Source: an uncultured Allomuricauda sp. | GTDB lineage: Bacteria > Bacteroidota > Bacteroidia > Flavobacteriales > Flavobacteriaceae | Length of the DNA: 60,401 bases | Reading direction: 5' to 3' | NCBI GenBank assembly: GCA_937899065.1 | Contig: CALBPG010000175.1 | Location: 1 to 60,401, forward strand | Shown: positions 16,529 to 25,798 of the stretch, in pieces | Layout of the letters: each line of letters begins with the position of its first letter | Position numbering within the stretch: position 1 is the first letter of the stretch | Program-made: the position numbers and the translations under genes | Notes under the pieces: generated by a model | The model's input: only the letters and a program-made list of their open reading frames with translations | What the model was told of the DNA's origin: nothing | Databases searched by the model: none

Positions 16529-19500
16529 ATGAGAAAATTTTACTTGGCTTTAGTGGCGGTTTTAGCATCCACTATGGCATTTGCACAAGGGGTTACCACA
16601 TCCTCCATGGGGGGTAAGATAACCGACACGGCTGGAGAACCCTTAGCGGGTGCCAGCATTGTAGCCATTCACGTTCCCACTGGAACTACGTATGGTGCGG
16701 CAACGGATTTCGATGGTTTCTACAGAATCTCTGGTATGAGGTCAGGAGGACCTTACAAGATTACCATTTCCTATGTCGGATTCAATGATGATATCAAAGA
16801 GGGCGTGTTCCTTAACTTGGGTTCAACGGAAAGAATCAGTACGCAACTACAAGAATCTGCCACGGCACTTGACGAAGTAGTGGTAACCGCGGTTTCAAGT
16901 GGAGTATTTGGGGCGAATAAGACTGGTGCGGAAACCAACATTTCGCAACGCCAAGTAGCAACAACCCCAGCAGCCTCAAGGTCCATTGCGGATTTTGTGC
17001 GATTGACGCCTCAAGCCCAGCTGACCGAGGGAGATGATGGTTTTTCTATATCACTAGCTGGTCAGAATAACCGATACAATGCAATTTATGTGGATGGAGC
17101 GGTAAACAATGACGTCTTCGGACTTGCAGGTTCAGGAACCAATGGTGGTCAAACTGGAGTTAATCCGCTATCCGTTGACGCGATTGAAACATTTCAGATT
17201 AACATTGCTCCTTTTGATGTGAGACAATCTGGTTTCTCTGGAGGTTCCATTAACGCTATTACACGTTCAGGTTCCAACGAGTTTCAAGGCTCGGCCTATT
17301 ACTTCACTAGAAACGAAGCGATTTCAGGTAAAACACCTGGTGCGCTTTTGAATGAGGGTGATGAAAGAGAAAAGCTTGCTGAATTTTCTGCGAACACTTA
17401 CGGTGTTCGATTAGGTGGGCCACTTATCAAGGATAAACTGTTCTTTTTCGTAAACTACGAGAAAGGTGAAACCGAGATTCCCCAACCTTTTATCTTCAGC
17501 AATTACACAGGTCGTTCTACTCAAGCGGAGCTCGCAGGTTTATCAAGTTTCTTGCAAAGTAGCTTCGGTTATGATGCTGGAATTTTTGATAACAATACCA
17601 GAACGCTTGAGAGTAATACACTTGTTGCGAAGTTGGATTGGAACATCAATGAGAATCACCAGCTTTCTTTAAGACATAGTTATGTAGGGGCTGAAAACCT
17701 CGAAGCTAGAACCTCTGGAAACCGGGAAATTGGTTTTCTTAATGGTTCAGAATTCTTTGAGTCCAATACCAACTCTACAGCATTGGAATTGAACTCAAGA
17801 TTCGGAAACAAATTCAGTAATAACTTGGTAATTGGGTATACCGCCGTTCGTGATGATAGAGACCCACTCGGTGCCGAATTCCCATCGGTTGAGATTCAAG
17901 ATGGTGATGGAGATATCTTCTTCGGAGCGGAACCTTTCTCAACAGCCAACTTGTTGAATACGGATTACCTTACTATTACAAACAACTTCAACATCTATGC
18001 CGGTAGACATACCGTTACCGTTGGGGCGAACCTTGAATTTGCTGAGGTGAAAAACTTATTCTTCGCCTTTAACTTTGGTTCTTATGTTTTTGAAGACCAG
18101 TTTGACGATGACGGAAACTTGTTGTCTACAGGTTTAAATCAATTCTTGACGAATCAAATAGCTAATGAATATAGCCATGGATACTCTTTGGTAGGAGACC
18201 GAACTGTAGGGGATGAGTCTGCTGGTTCAGCTGACTTTAAAACAGAACAATATGGTTTTTATGTTCAAGATGAAATTGACGTAAGCGATAATTTCAGAGT
18301 AAGCTTGGGTGCGCGTATTGACATCCCTGTTTGGAAGGATGGACCCGTTAACGAAGAGTTCAATACTACCACAGTTGGATTACTTGAAGCAGCTGGTAAA
18401 GACCTTCAAGGTGCCCGAGTTGGACAACAAATCAGCAATGCTGTATTCTCTCCTAGATTAGGATTCAACTGGGACGTGAATGGCGATCGTACCACACAGA
18501 TTCGTGGTGGATTAGGGGTATTTACTTCTCGTCTACCATTGGTATGGCCTGGGGGTACCTACAACAACAATGGTGTAACCGGTGGTTTCGCATTTGATGC
18601 CACTTTCTTTGGCCCTGGCGCAGGACAGTTATTTGAGCCAGACGTGAACAATCAGTTCAAGTCTGTTGAGCCGGGTACTGGCGGATTGGGTGGGAACAGC
18701 GATTTGGTTGCTGCCGATTTCAAATTACCTCAAGTAATGAAGTACAACATCGCGGTTGACCAAAAACTTCCTTGGTGGGGATTGATTGCTTCTGCAGAAT
18801 TTCTTTACACTGATGTGATTCAAGATATCTATTACGAGAACTTGAACCTACGTGGCCCTGTCAGGTTCTACGATGGAGCAGATAATCGCCCCGTCTACAA
18901 CAGAGGTGACGAGATTGATGATACCTACGGGCGTATTATTTTGGCTTCGAACACTGGTGCTGGTGATGCAACAAACGTTACCTTCACATTAACCAAGCCT
19001 TATGAAAATGGGTTTGCAGGTTCTATTTCCTATACCTACGGAGAGTCTAGCAAGATTTTTGACGGAACCTCTTCACAGAATAGCTCGCAATGGAGAAACA
19101 TCCAGACCGTTAATGGTAAAAACTCTCGTTTGCCTGTAACACGTTCTGACTTTGCTTTGGGAAGCAGAATTGTAGCAAGTACTTCTTACAGATTGAATTG
19201 GAACGAAAACTTGGCTACTACGCTATCCTTGTTCTATCAAGGTTTCCAAGGATCTCCGTACAGCTTTATTTATAATGAAGGACGTGACATCTTAAATGAT
19301 GATTCAAGAGATAATGCATTGATTTATGTGCCAAGAGATGCTAGTGAGATTGTGTTTGCCAACCTTACCGATGCTGATGGTAACCTAGTCGCTACTCCTG
19401 AGGAGCAATGGCAAGCCTTTGACACGTTTATCAGCAACGATGATTACCTAAGTACAAGAAGAGGGGGTTATGCAGAGCGTAATGCTTCACGAGGACCTTG

Positions 19501-19816
19501 GAGTCATATCGTTGACTTGAAACTTCTGCAAGATTTCAAAATCAAGTTTGGAAATACAAAACACACGTTCCAACTATCTGCGGACATCTTTAACTTCACC
19601 AACTTGTTGAACAAGGATTGGGGAAGACTTAAGTTCGTAAACAACGGGGAAGCGAGTCCATTGACTACAATTTCCAATGGAGACACCCCTACATTCAACC
19701 TTAATACAGGAACTGTAGGATTGGATGGTACGCCAAACTTTGTTGAGTTTGACGACGAGGGAATCCAGTCATCTAGATGGCAGGCCCAAATCGGTATACG
19801 TTATATCTTCAATTAA
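16529..19816 (+). CDS. Oar-like TonB-dependent receptor with carboxypeptidase-regulatory domain
   Basis: A large outer-membrane receptor of 1095 residues. The ATG at 16529 is preferred because it directly gives the signal peptide MRKFYLALVAVLASTMAFAQ. A carboxypeptidase-regulatory-like Ig fold follows (GGKITDTAGEPLAGASIV to about residue 105), then a TonB box/plug (LDEVVVTA, then RSIADFVRLTPQAQL and NAIYVDGAVNNDVFG) and a long barrel ending IGIRYIFN. The layout matches the Oar/OmpA-like group of TonB receptors common in Bacteroidota. No SusD partner follows, so it is not a standard glycan-utilisation pair; the substrate is unknown. Expression is probably controlled through the upstream palindrome, and a strong terminator follows. 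Confidence 0.92.
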   Translation: MRKFYLALVAVLASTMAFAQGVTTSSMGGKITDTAGEPLAGASIVAIHVPTGTTYGAATDFDGFYRISGMRSGGPYKITISYVGFNDDIKEGVFLNLGSTERISTQLQESATALDEVVVTAVSSGVFGANKTGAETNISQRQVATTPAASRSIADFVRLTPQAQLTEGDDGFSISLAGQNNRYNAIYVDGAVNNDVFGLAGSGTNGGQTGVNPLSVDAIETFQINIAPFDVRQSGFSGGSINAITRSGSNEFQGSAYYFTRNEAISGKTPGALLNEGDEREKLAEFSANTYGVRLGGPLIKDKLFFFVNYEKGETEIPQPFIFSNYTGRSTQAELAGLSSFLQSSFGYDAGIFDNNTRTLESNTLVAKLDWNINENHQLSLRHSYVGAENLEARTSGNREIGFLNGSEFFESNTNSTALELNSRFGNKFSNNLVIGYTAVRDDRDPLGAEFPSVEIQDGDGDIFFGAEPFSTANLLNTDYLTITNNFNIYAGRHTVTVGANLEFAEVKNLFFAFNFGSYVFEDQFDDDGNLLSTGLNQFLTNQIANEYSHGYSLVGDRTVGDESAGSADFKTEQYGFYVQDEIDVSDNFRVSLGARIDIPVWKDGPVNEEFNTTTVGLLEAAGKDLQGARVGQQISNAVFSPRLGFNWDVNGDRTTQIRGGLGVFTSRLPLVWPGGTYNNNGVTGGFAFDATFFGPGAGQLFEPDVNNQFKSVEPGTGGLGGNSDLVAADFKLPQVMKYNIAVDQKLPWWGLIASAEFLYTDVIQDIYYENLNLRGPVRFYDGADNRPVYNRGDEIDDTYGRIILASNTGAGDATNVTFTLTKPYENGFAGSISYTYGESSKIFDGTSSQNSSQWRNIQTVNGKNSRLPVTRSDFALGSRIVASTSYRLNWNENLATTLSLFYQGFQGSPYSFIYNEGRDILNDDSRDNALIYVPRDASEIVFANLTDADGNLVATPEEQWQAFDTFISNDDYLSTRRGGYAERNASRGPWSHIVDLKLLQDFKIKFGNTKHTFQLSADIFNFTNLLNKDWGRLKFVNNGEASPLTTISNGDTPTFNLNTGTVGLDGTPNFVEFDDEGIQSSRWQAQIGIRYIFN

Positions 19817-19840
19817 GAATAACCACCACGATAATGAAGA

Positions 19841-19867
19841 GACCCCGCCAATTGGCGGGGTTTTTTA
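19841..19867 (+). terminator. rho-independent terminator
   Basis: The perfect GC-rich palindrome CCCCGCCAATTGGCGGGG (19843-19860) is followed by six Ts, directly after the TonB receptor. Confidence 0.92.
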
Positions 19868-19909
19868 TTGCCAAAAATCCCTATTTTTAAAGCTCAAACC
19901 ACTTACCTG

Positions 19910-20347
19910 ATGGAAATCTTAAGAAATCTACACTCTTATTTGGCTTATATCGTTTTGGCCGTATTGGTATTTGCCGTCTTCAATGCTATCACCGGATGGT
20001 TGGGCAAAAGGCAGTTCACCATGCACAAGGACTTAAGAATAAGCCTATTCGCCCTTATTTTCAGTCATATTCAGTTGTTGATTGGCCTAATCTTGTACTT
20101 TGTTTCCGAGAGTGGTTTAAAAGCCTTGCAAACCTTGGGCATGTCGGGTTTGAATGCCGCCGCACGCCTTTTGGCTGTGGAGCATCCTTTCACCAATATC
20201 ATAGCCATTGTTTTGATTACCATTGGCTGTTCCATACATAAAAAGTCCGATGACAGCACAGGCAAATTCAAGCGCATTGCCATTGGTTATGGTTTGGGAC
20301 TACTACTCATCTTGAGCCGCATCCCCTGGGGGCAGTGGTTTAATTAG
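19910..20347 (+). CDS. small four-span membrane protein (cytochrome-b-like)
   Basis: This 145-residue protein starts at the ATG at 19910, which removes a nonsensical 14-residue leader encoded across the terminator. Four membrane spans are evident: YLAYIVLAVLVFAVFNAITG, LFALIFSHIQLLIGLILYFV, FTNIIAIVLITIGCSI and IGYGLGLLLILSRIPWG. Histidines at or near the helix ends (His8, His39, His52, His91, His104) would suit heme b ligation, and similar flavobacterial proteins are commonly labelled cytochrome b-like. That label is tentative and no reaction can be assigned. It overlaps the convergent nuclease gene by eight bases. Confidence 0.65.
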   Translation: MEILRNLHSYLAYIVLAVLVFAVFNAITGWLGKRQFTMHKDLRISLFALIFSHIQLLIGLILYFVSESGLKALQTLGMSGLNAAARLLAVEHPFTNIIAIVLITIGCSIHKKSDDSTGKFKRIAIGYGLGLLLILSRIPWGQWFN

Positions 20348-21386
20348 AAACCTTTTTCAACAAATACATATAAATCGGAAAATGGTCGCTGTAGCCACCG
20401 GCGTAGCGCCCACCCGCATACGTACGAAAGGGATATCCCTTGTACCTTCCTTTTCGGGTAATCAAAAATTTGGGTTTCCAAACCCCTGCTTTCCAAAAAG
20501 AGAGGGTTTCCTTTGATTCCGAAATAAGATTTTGGGTTATATAAAACTGGTCAAACAAGTGCCAACTATCCCAATGTGCTAAACTACCCACTCCCTTTTT
20601 ATACAAGGCATCCATGGGATTATAAAGTTGATGTAAACTGTCGGGCCGTTTCAGGTTCCCAGTTTTCAGGGTTTTCTTTAAGCTAGTATCAAAAGGGTCA
20701 TCATTAAAATCACCCATACCCACGATTTTGGCTTGAGGCTCCAAGGTCAAAAGTGAATCGGTTATGCGTTTGTTCAAAAGTGCAGCTCGAATACGTTTGG
20801 GATTGGAAATAACCGCTCCCCCTCTTCTTGAGGGCCAGTGGTTCACAATAAAGTAGAATAGTTCTCCATCCAAATAACCCCCAACTACAAGTTGGTCGCG
20901 GGTGTATTGACGGGTACCGTCATCTTCAAATAGGAGCAGGCGCCTACTTTGAAAAGAAGTAGGGGTAAAACTTTCTTCGCGACATAAAAGCGCTACATCG
21001 ATTCCACGTTTGTCAGGAGAATCATAATGAATGATATCGTAGCCCAAACGCTGGAGTTCAGGATGCGCTACCAAATCCTCCAGTACCTTGCGATTTTCAA
21101 CTTCACAAATGCCAATTACATCGGGTATAACAGGACTTCCCTTTGGGGTTTTGAAACTGCGAAGAACTTTTGAGATGTGGTCAAGTTTGGTTTCATACCG
21201 GTTTTGTGTCCAATGGTACCGACCTTCTGGTGTTCTGTCATCATCCCAAACTAATGAGTCATTTGTGGTATCAAATAAGTTCTCCACATTATAGAAGACT
21301 ATGGTACGAAGTGAAAAACGTTCTGACGATTGTGCAAATCCTCGGGTACAACAAATCAGTAAAAGCAGTGTTAAGTAGGTTCTCAT
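20340..21386 (-). CDS. secreted endonuclease/exonuclease/phosphatase (EEP) family protein
   Basis: The protein has 348 residues with signal peptide MRTYLTLLLLICCTRGFAQ. EEP-fold motifs are FYNVENLF (Asn of the active site), GICEVENRKVLEDL (metal-binding Glu), RGIDVALLCRE, NHWPSRRGG (catalytic His), GMGDFNDDP (Asp and Asn pair), and SDHFPIYMYLL (terminal Asp-His). All metal and catalytic residues are present, so it is probably an active phosphodiesterase, most likely a nuclease, in the periplasm or outside the cell. It is divergent from the TonB receptor / DUF5689-LTD pair with only 91 bases between starts; together they look like one nucleic-acid scavenging locus. The exact substrate is inference. 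Confidence 0.9.
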   Translation of the reverse strand: MRTYLTLLLLICCTRGFAQSSERFSLRTIVFYNVENLFDTTNDSLVWDDDRTPEGRYHWTQNRYETKLDHISKVLRSFKTPKGSPVIPDVIGICEVENRKVLEDLVAHPELQRLGYDIIHYDSPDKRGIDVALLCREESFTPTSFQSRRLLLFEDDGTRQYTRDQLVVGGYLDGELFYFIVNHWPSRRGGAVISNPKRIRAALLNKRITDSLLTLEPQAKIVGMGDFNDDPFDTSLKKTLKTGNLKRPDSLHQLYNPMDALYKKGVGSLAHWDSWHLFDQFYITQNLISESKETLSFWKAGVWKPKFLITRKGRYKGYPFRTYAGGRYAGGYSDHFPIYMYLLKKVSN

Positions 21387-21477
21387 GAAATAAAATTTGG
21401 GATGGAAAAATAAAAATGATTATTTTTCGCCCCATAAAGAAAGACAATAACCTCAGTCTTTACAAAAAATTCGTACA

Positions 21478-24216
21478 ATGAGGTTATTGTTACTCTCCTT
21501 TTTCCTTTTTACTTCTCTGTTTGCAATGGGTCAGAATCCAGTGGAATTGACCGGACTGCTTTTGGATGCTGCAACCAAGTTCCCGTTGGAAAATGTAAAG
21601 GTTCAAATAGAAGGAGAAGTTACGGAAACCTACTCTGATAATGCAGGCTTCTTCACGCTTAAAATACCTAAAGGATTTGATGGGATTCTAAATTTTTCAA
21701 AGAAGGATTATCAAATCAAACGGATTCCGCTTGACGTTGTCGAGAATGATTTGGCTTTTGGAAATATTTTTCTTGAGAAAGATGTTACTCAAGAACTCAC
21801 GGACAATCTGATCACTTTGACAGATGCTGAACTATTGGATGAGAATGAGGCGGATGTTTTTTCAGGGGGCTTGTTGCAGGCGAGTAGAGATATCTTTTTA
21901 AGAAGAGCTGCGTTTGATTTTGGACAAGCTTTCTTTAAGGTAAGGGGTTATGATTCGCGTTACAGCCGTGTTTTTTTGAATGGGATTCCGATGAACCAGC
22001 TTTTTAATGGGCGACCTCAGTGGAGTCAATGGGGAGGGTTGAATGATGTCATGCGCAATCAAACTTACACCCATGGAATCACCCATAACCCTGCAGGAAT
22101 CAATCAACTTTTAGGAGGGACCACAATCGATACCAGACCTTCCCAGATGCGAGAGGGAATACGAATCTCTTCATCCTTATCCAACCGAACGTATACGGGT
22201 AGAGCTATGGCTACTTATGTGGCGGAAAATTCCAAAGGGAATCTGGCCTATGCTGTTTCAGGCTCGCGCCGCTGGGCGCAAGAGGGTTTTATTTCTGGAA
22301 CGCCTTACGACGCTTGGGCTTTTTTTGGTGCATTGGAGTACAAACTAAATCCCACAAATAGTTTCCTTTTAACCAGTATCCTATCGAAAAACCGAAGGGG
22401 ACGCTCTTCCGCCATTTCGGAAGAAGTTTTTGACATGATGGGTGGTCGCTACAATCCCAATTGGGGCTTTCAAGATGGTGAAGTTCGAAACGCCAGGGAA
22501 AACCGACTTTTCAAACCCATATTGATGTTGAATCATTGGTTTACTTCTGAAAAGGTCTCTGTTAGCTCCGGATTGATGTATCAGTTTGGAAAAGACGCCA
22601 GAAGCCGACTTGGGTATTACAACGCACCAAATCCAGACCCAACGTATTATCGATATTTACCCAGTTTTCAAATTAATAGCCCAATAGGTGCAAATTTTAT
22701 CGCCGCGGATAAAGCGGAAGAGGGGTTTTCGGAACAAGCCCAAATCGATTGGCAACGTTTATACCAAGCCAATCAAAACAGCGCATCAGGTCTGGCGGCG
22801 TACCTTTTGTATGATGATGTTTCTGAAGACCGTATTATGGCCTTCAATACCATGTTTGAGTTGCAACTGATTCCTAAAACCAACATTTCCGGTGGATTAC
22901 GATATCGACGCGAAAACACCCAAAACTATGCTTTGATTCAAGATTTGTTAGGGGCCACGTTTCATGAAGACATTGACGTGTTTTCAGAAACCCGAAATGA
23001 CTTGAATGGAACCTTGCAAAAGGGAGAAGGCGATAGATTCAACTACCATTATGATATGGTTTCTTCAAGATTTGATACGTTTCTCCAGGGGCAGTATACC
23101 GGGAAGAACTGGATGGGATTCCTTGGTTTGGGCTTGAGCAGTTTGAGCAGTCAAAGAACCGGGCGGTTTCAGAATGAAAGATTCTTATCGAATTCGGTTG
23201 GGGCCGGCGAAAAGATTGGGATTTCTTCAATTTCAATGAAAGGTGGTGGACGCTATTTTCTCACGGGGCGTCATTTTTTCGAAGCGAATTTGGGGCAACT
23301 TCAGGCGCCTCCTGCTTTACAAAACCTTTACATCAATCCAAGGGAGAACCAACTACAAATAGACCAACCGCAGCCTGAAAATATCACAACGGTTGACCTA
23401 GGCTATCATTTTCGGTTGCCAAAACTTACGGGTAGGATAACGGCTTACTACACACGTTTTCAAAACGGTACGGATATCAACTTCTTCTTTGTAGATTCTG
23501 GTTTGGGTTCAGATTTTGTGCAGGAAACGGTTACAGATTTAGACCAACTGCATAAAGGGTTTGAGCTTGGAATTGAATATGCTTTTTCACCCACTACTAC
23601 ATTTTCCTTAGCAGCCAATTTAGGAGAATATGTATATGCCAATGCCCCCGAAATCGAAATCAATTTTGACCCCAGCGGAGATCCCGAAACCTTAATTGAT
23701 GCCTCAGGAAACAAAAACTTGGGTATTGCAGATTTAAAAGGCCTACGAGTTAGCCAAGGCCCACAAACGGCCATTGCTTTAGGAACTACTTACCGAGACC
23801 CCAAATACTGGTGGGTAGGAGTGACAGCAAACTACCTGGAGAACAATTTTGCATCGTTTTCGACCATTAATCGAACCAATAGTTTCGTGCTAGACCCCGA
23901 AACAGGCTTGCCTTTTGCCGCCGCGACACCGGAAAATGTGAACAACTTATTGGAGCAAAAAGCATTGGAAGCCATCCATTTATTGAATCTCGTCGGTGGA
24001 AAATCATGGTACCTAAAAAAGAAATATGTTAGTGTTTTTATGAGTGTCAACAATCTTTTTGATACGGTTTTTCGCAGTGGCGGATTCGAGCAGAGTCGCA
24101 ATGGCAATTACGCTCAATTAGCGGCAGATAACCTTAGCGGTTCTCCTTCTTTTGGACCGAAATATTGGTATGGCTTCGGAAGAACGTATTTCTTGAATCT
24201 GGCCGTTAGTTTCTAA
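21478..24216 (+). CDS. TonB-dependent receptor linked to DUF5689-LTD lipoprotein
   Basis: A 912-residue outer-membrane receptor. Signal peptide MRLLLLSFFLFTSLFAMGQ is followed by a carboxypeptidase-regulatory-like domain (GLLLDAATKFPLENVKV, to about residue 100), a plug (DFGQAFFKVRGYDSRYSRVFLNGIPMNQ and on), and a barrel ending in NLAVSF with the BAM-type Phe. The next gene, 16 bases on, is a DUF5689 plus lamin-tail lipoprotein, and the divergent gene is an EEP nuclease. The receptor may import products of extracellular nucleic-acid breakdown; this is inferred from context alone. No SusD homologue is present. Confidence 0.92.
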   Translation: MRLLLLSFFLFTSLFAMGQNPVELTGLLLDAATKFPLENVKVQIEGEVTETYSDNAGFFTLKIPKGFDGILNFSKKDYQIKRIPLDVVENDLAFGNIFLEKDVTQELTDNLITLTDAELLDENEADVFSGGLLQASRDIFLRRAAFDFGQAFFKVRGYDSRYSRVFLNGIPMNQLFNGRPQWSQWGGLNDVMRNQTYTHGITHNPAGINQLLGGTTIDTRPSQMREGIRISSSLSNRTYTGRAMATYVAENSKGNLAYAVSGSRRWAQEGFISGTPYDAWAFFGALEYKLNPTNSFLLTSILSKNRRGRSSAISEEVFDMMGGRYNPNWGFQDGEVRNARENRLFKPILMLNHWFTSEKVSVSSGLMYQFGKDARSRLGYYNAPNPDPTYYRYLPSFQINSPIGANFIAADKAEEGFSEQAQIDWQRLYQANQNSASGLAAYLLYDDVSEDRIMAFNTMFELQLIPKTNISGGLRYRRENTQNYALIQDLLGATFHEDIDVFSETRNDLNGTLQKGEGDRFNYHYDMVSSRFDTFLQGQYTGKNWMGFLGLGLSSLSSQRTGRFQNERFLSNSVGAGEKIGISSISMKGGGRYFLTGRHFFEANLGQLQAPPALQNLYINPRENQLQIDQPQPENITTVDLGYHFRLPKLTGRITAYYTRFQNGTDINFFFVDSGLGSDFVQETVTDLDQLHKGFELGIEYAFSPTTTFSLAANLGEYVYANAPEIEINFDPSGDPETLIDASGNKNLGIADLKGLRVSQGPQTAIALGTTYRDPKYWWVGVTANYLENNFASFSTINRTNSFVLDPETGLPFAAATPENVNNLLEQKALEAIHLLNLVGGKSWYLKKKYVSVFMSVNNLFDTVFRSGGFEQSRNGNYAQLAADNLSGSPSFGPKYWYGFGRTYFLNLAVSF

Positions 24217-24232
24217 CTCATTATCCATCAAT

Positions 24233-25591
24233 ATGAAAACATTTCGTTTGACCTACTTACTGATAACCCTGCTGAACTTTTCCTGTAAAAACAACTACGA
24301 TTTTGACACGCTTTCCTCACCTTGCCCAGCTTCATTGGAAGTCAATATGAGTCTTAGTGAGCTGGCGGAACGGTTTGAAGGGGAGCTTTTTCAAATTCAA
24401 GAAGATTGGATTGTAGAGGGTTATGTGATTTCTTCTGACAAAGCGGGTAATTTTTTTAACGTACTTCATATTCAAGACCATCCGTCAGAACCCACCATAG
24501 GTGCGGTTTTGGAAATTGACCAACGGGAATCACATCTCTTCTATCCGGTGGGTAGCAGGGTCGGAATCAAACTAAAAGGTCTTTACATGAATAAAAATGA
24601 TAGCCTTCTGGAATTCGGAGGCGCTTTTACTGCTTTTGGTTCGTTGTCAGTAGGTCGAATTCCCTCTTCTGCCGTACCCTTGCAAGTATTTGCATTGTGT
24701 GACGAGCCTACTGATTTGTTGCCCACCCCAGTTAATCTGCAAACCTTGGGTCAGCAACCTTCTGGAACCTTGATTCAGCTGCAAGAGATTGAGATGGCCG
24801 ACGCAGAGATTGGAAATACATTTGCTATTGAAACCGAGGATACCGAGCGAATCTTGCAAGATTGTGAAGAAACACAGACCATTTTATTGAATAGCGGGTA
24901 CTCCGATTTTCAAAATGAATTTTTGCCTTCGGGTAGGGGAACACTAACCGGTATTCTTCTGAAGGATGGAGAAGATATTCAAATTGTAATTCGTGATTTG
25001 GGTGATATTGAGTTCACAGAAGAACGTTGTCCAGAGATTATCACGGAGTTTACATCCGAAAATATCTTCATTTCTGAACTCGCTGACCCCGACAACAATG
25101 CGAAAGCAAGGTTTGTAGAGTTGTATAATTCAGCTGATGACCCCTTGGATTTAAACCTTTGGACTTTAAGACGGTACACCAATGACAACCTAGAAGTCAG
25201 TTCAGAGATTGATTTGTCCGGATATATTTTGGACGGGAAAAGTACTTTGGTGATTTCGCCCAATGCTGGGGAATTTGAATTGGCATATGGTTTTCCTCCG
25301 GACTTGGGTGTTTCCACAAACAGTCCTGCCGATTCAAATGGCGATGACAACTTAGAATTAATTGACCCTTTTGGAAAGGTCATTGACGCATTCGGAATCA
25401 TCGGTGAAGATGGTTCGGGAACCAATCATGAATTTGAAGACGGTCGGGCCTTTCGAAAACCAGAAGTAGTCAAAGGAAACCCGGTGTATACCGTCGAGGA
25501 ATGGATTCTATACAATGATACCGGCGAATCAGGAACGATTAAAGAACCCAAAATAGCACCACAAGATTTTACGCCGGGGGATAGAAATTGA
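24233..25591 (+). CDS. surface lipoprotein with DUF5689 (OB-like) and lamin-tail domains
   Basis: The protein has 452 residues. Lipobox NFSC (Cys18) marks a lipoprotein. Residues about 35-260 match DUF5689: WIVEGYVISSDKAGNFFNVL, LHIQDHPSEPTIGAVLEID, then VGSRVGIKLKGLYM, a pattern like OB-fold domains. Residues about 275-420 are a lamin-tail domain (IFISELADPDNNAKARFVEL, YNSADDPLDL). In secreted nucleases of the ExeM/NucH kind, a lamin-tail and an OB-fold domain are fused to an EEP catalytic domain. Here they form a separate lipoprotein beside a separate EEP enzyme, and a TonB receptor lies 16 bases upstream. A role in binding extracellular DNA is plausible but unproven. A 207-base gap with no convincing gene follows. 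Confidence 0.85.
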   Translation: MKTFRLTYLLITLLNFSCKNNYDFDTLSSPCPASLEVNMSLSELAERFEGELFQIQEDWIVEGYVISSDKAGNFFNVLHIQDHPSEPTIGAVLEIDQRESHLFYPVGSRVGIKLKGLYMNKNDSLLEFGGAFTAFGSLSVGRIPSSAVPLQVFALCDEPTDLLPTPVNLQTLGQQPSGTLIQLQEIEMADAEIGNTFAIETEDTERILQDCEETQTILLNSGYSDFQNEFLPSGRGTLTGILLKDGEDIQIVIRDLGDIEFTEERCPEIITEFTSENIFISELADPDNNAKARFVELYNSADDPLDLNLWTLRRYTNDNLEVSSEIDLSGYILDGKSTLVISPNAGEFELAYGFPPDLGVSTNSPADSNGDDNLELIDPFGKVIDAFGIIGEDGSGTNHEFEDGRAFRKPEVVKGNPVYTVEEWILYNDTGESGTIKEPKIAPQDFTPGDRN

Positions 25592-25798
25592 TGGACATTT
25601 TTTTCAAAAGTAGTAGAGATATAGAGAAAAGGTTGGCAACTCGTAAAGGCGATGTTAGTAGTCATAAGAACGAAACGTGTGTCTTTTGATTTTGAATAAA
25701 ACTTTCAGGGAATCTAATATTGGATAGGTAAGTGCAATTGTAGTAGTAGTTTATAATACTTGCCCTAGATTCACAACTTTAAGTTTTCTAAAGAGTTG

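Noticed and set aside
25591-25689. 32-codon frame starting with an ATG overlapping the DUF5689-LTD stop codon
   Set aside because: No hydrophobic span, no repeat, no recognisable family, and chance frames of this size are common; composition does not stand out.
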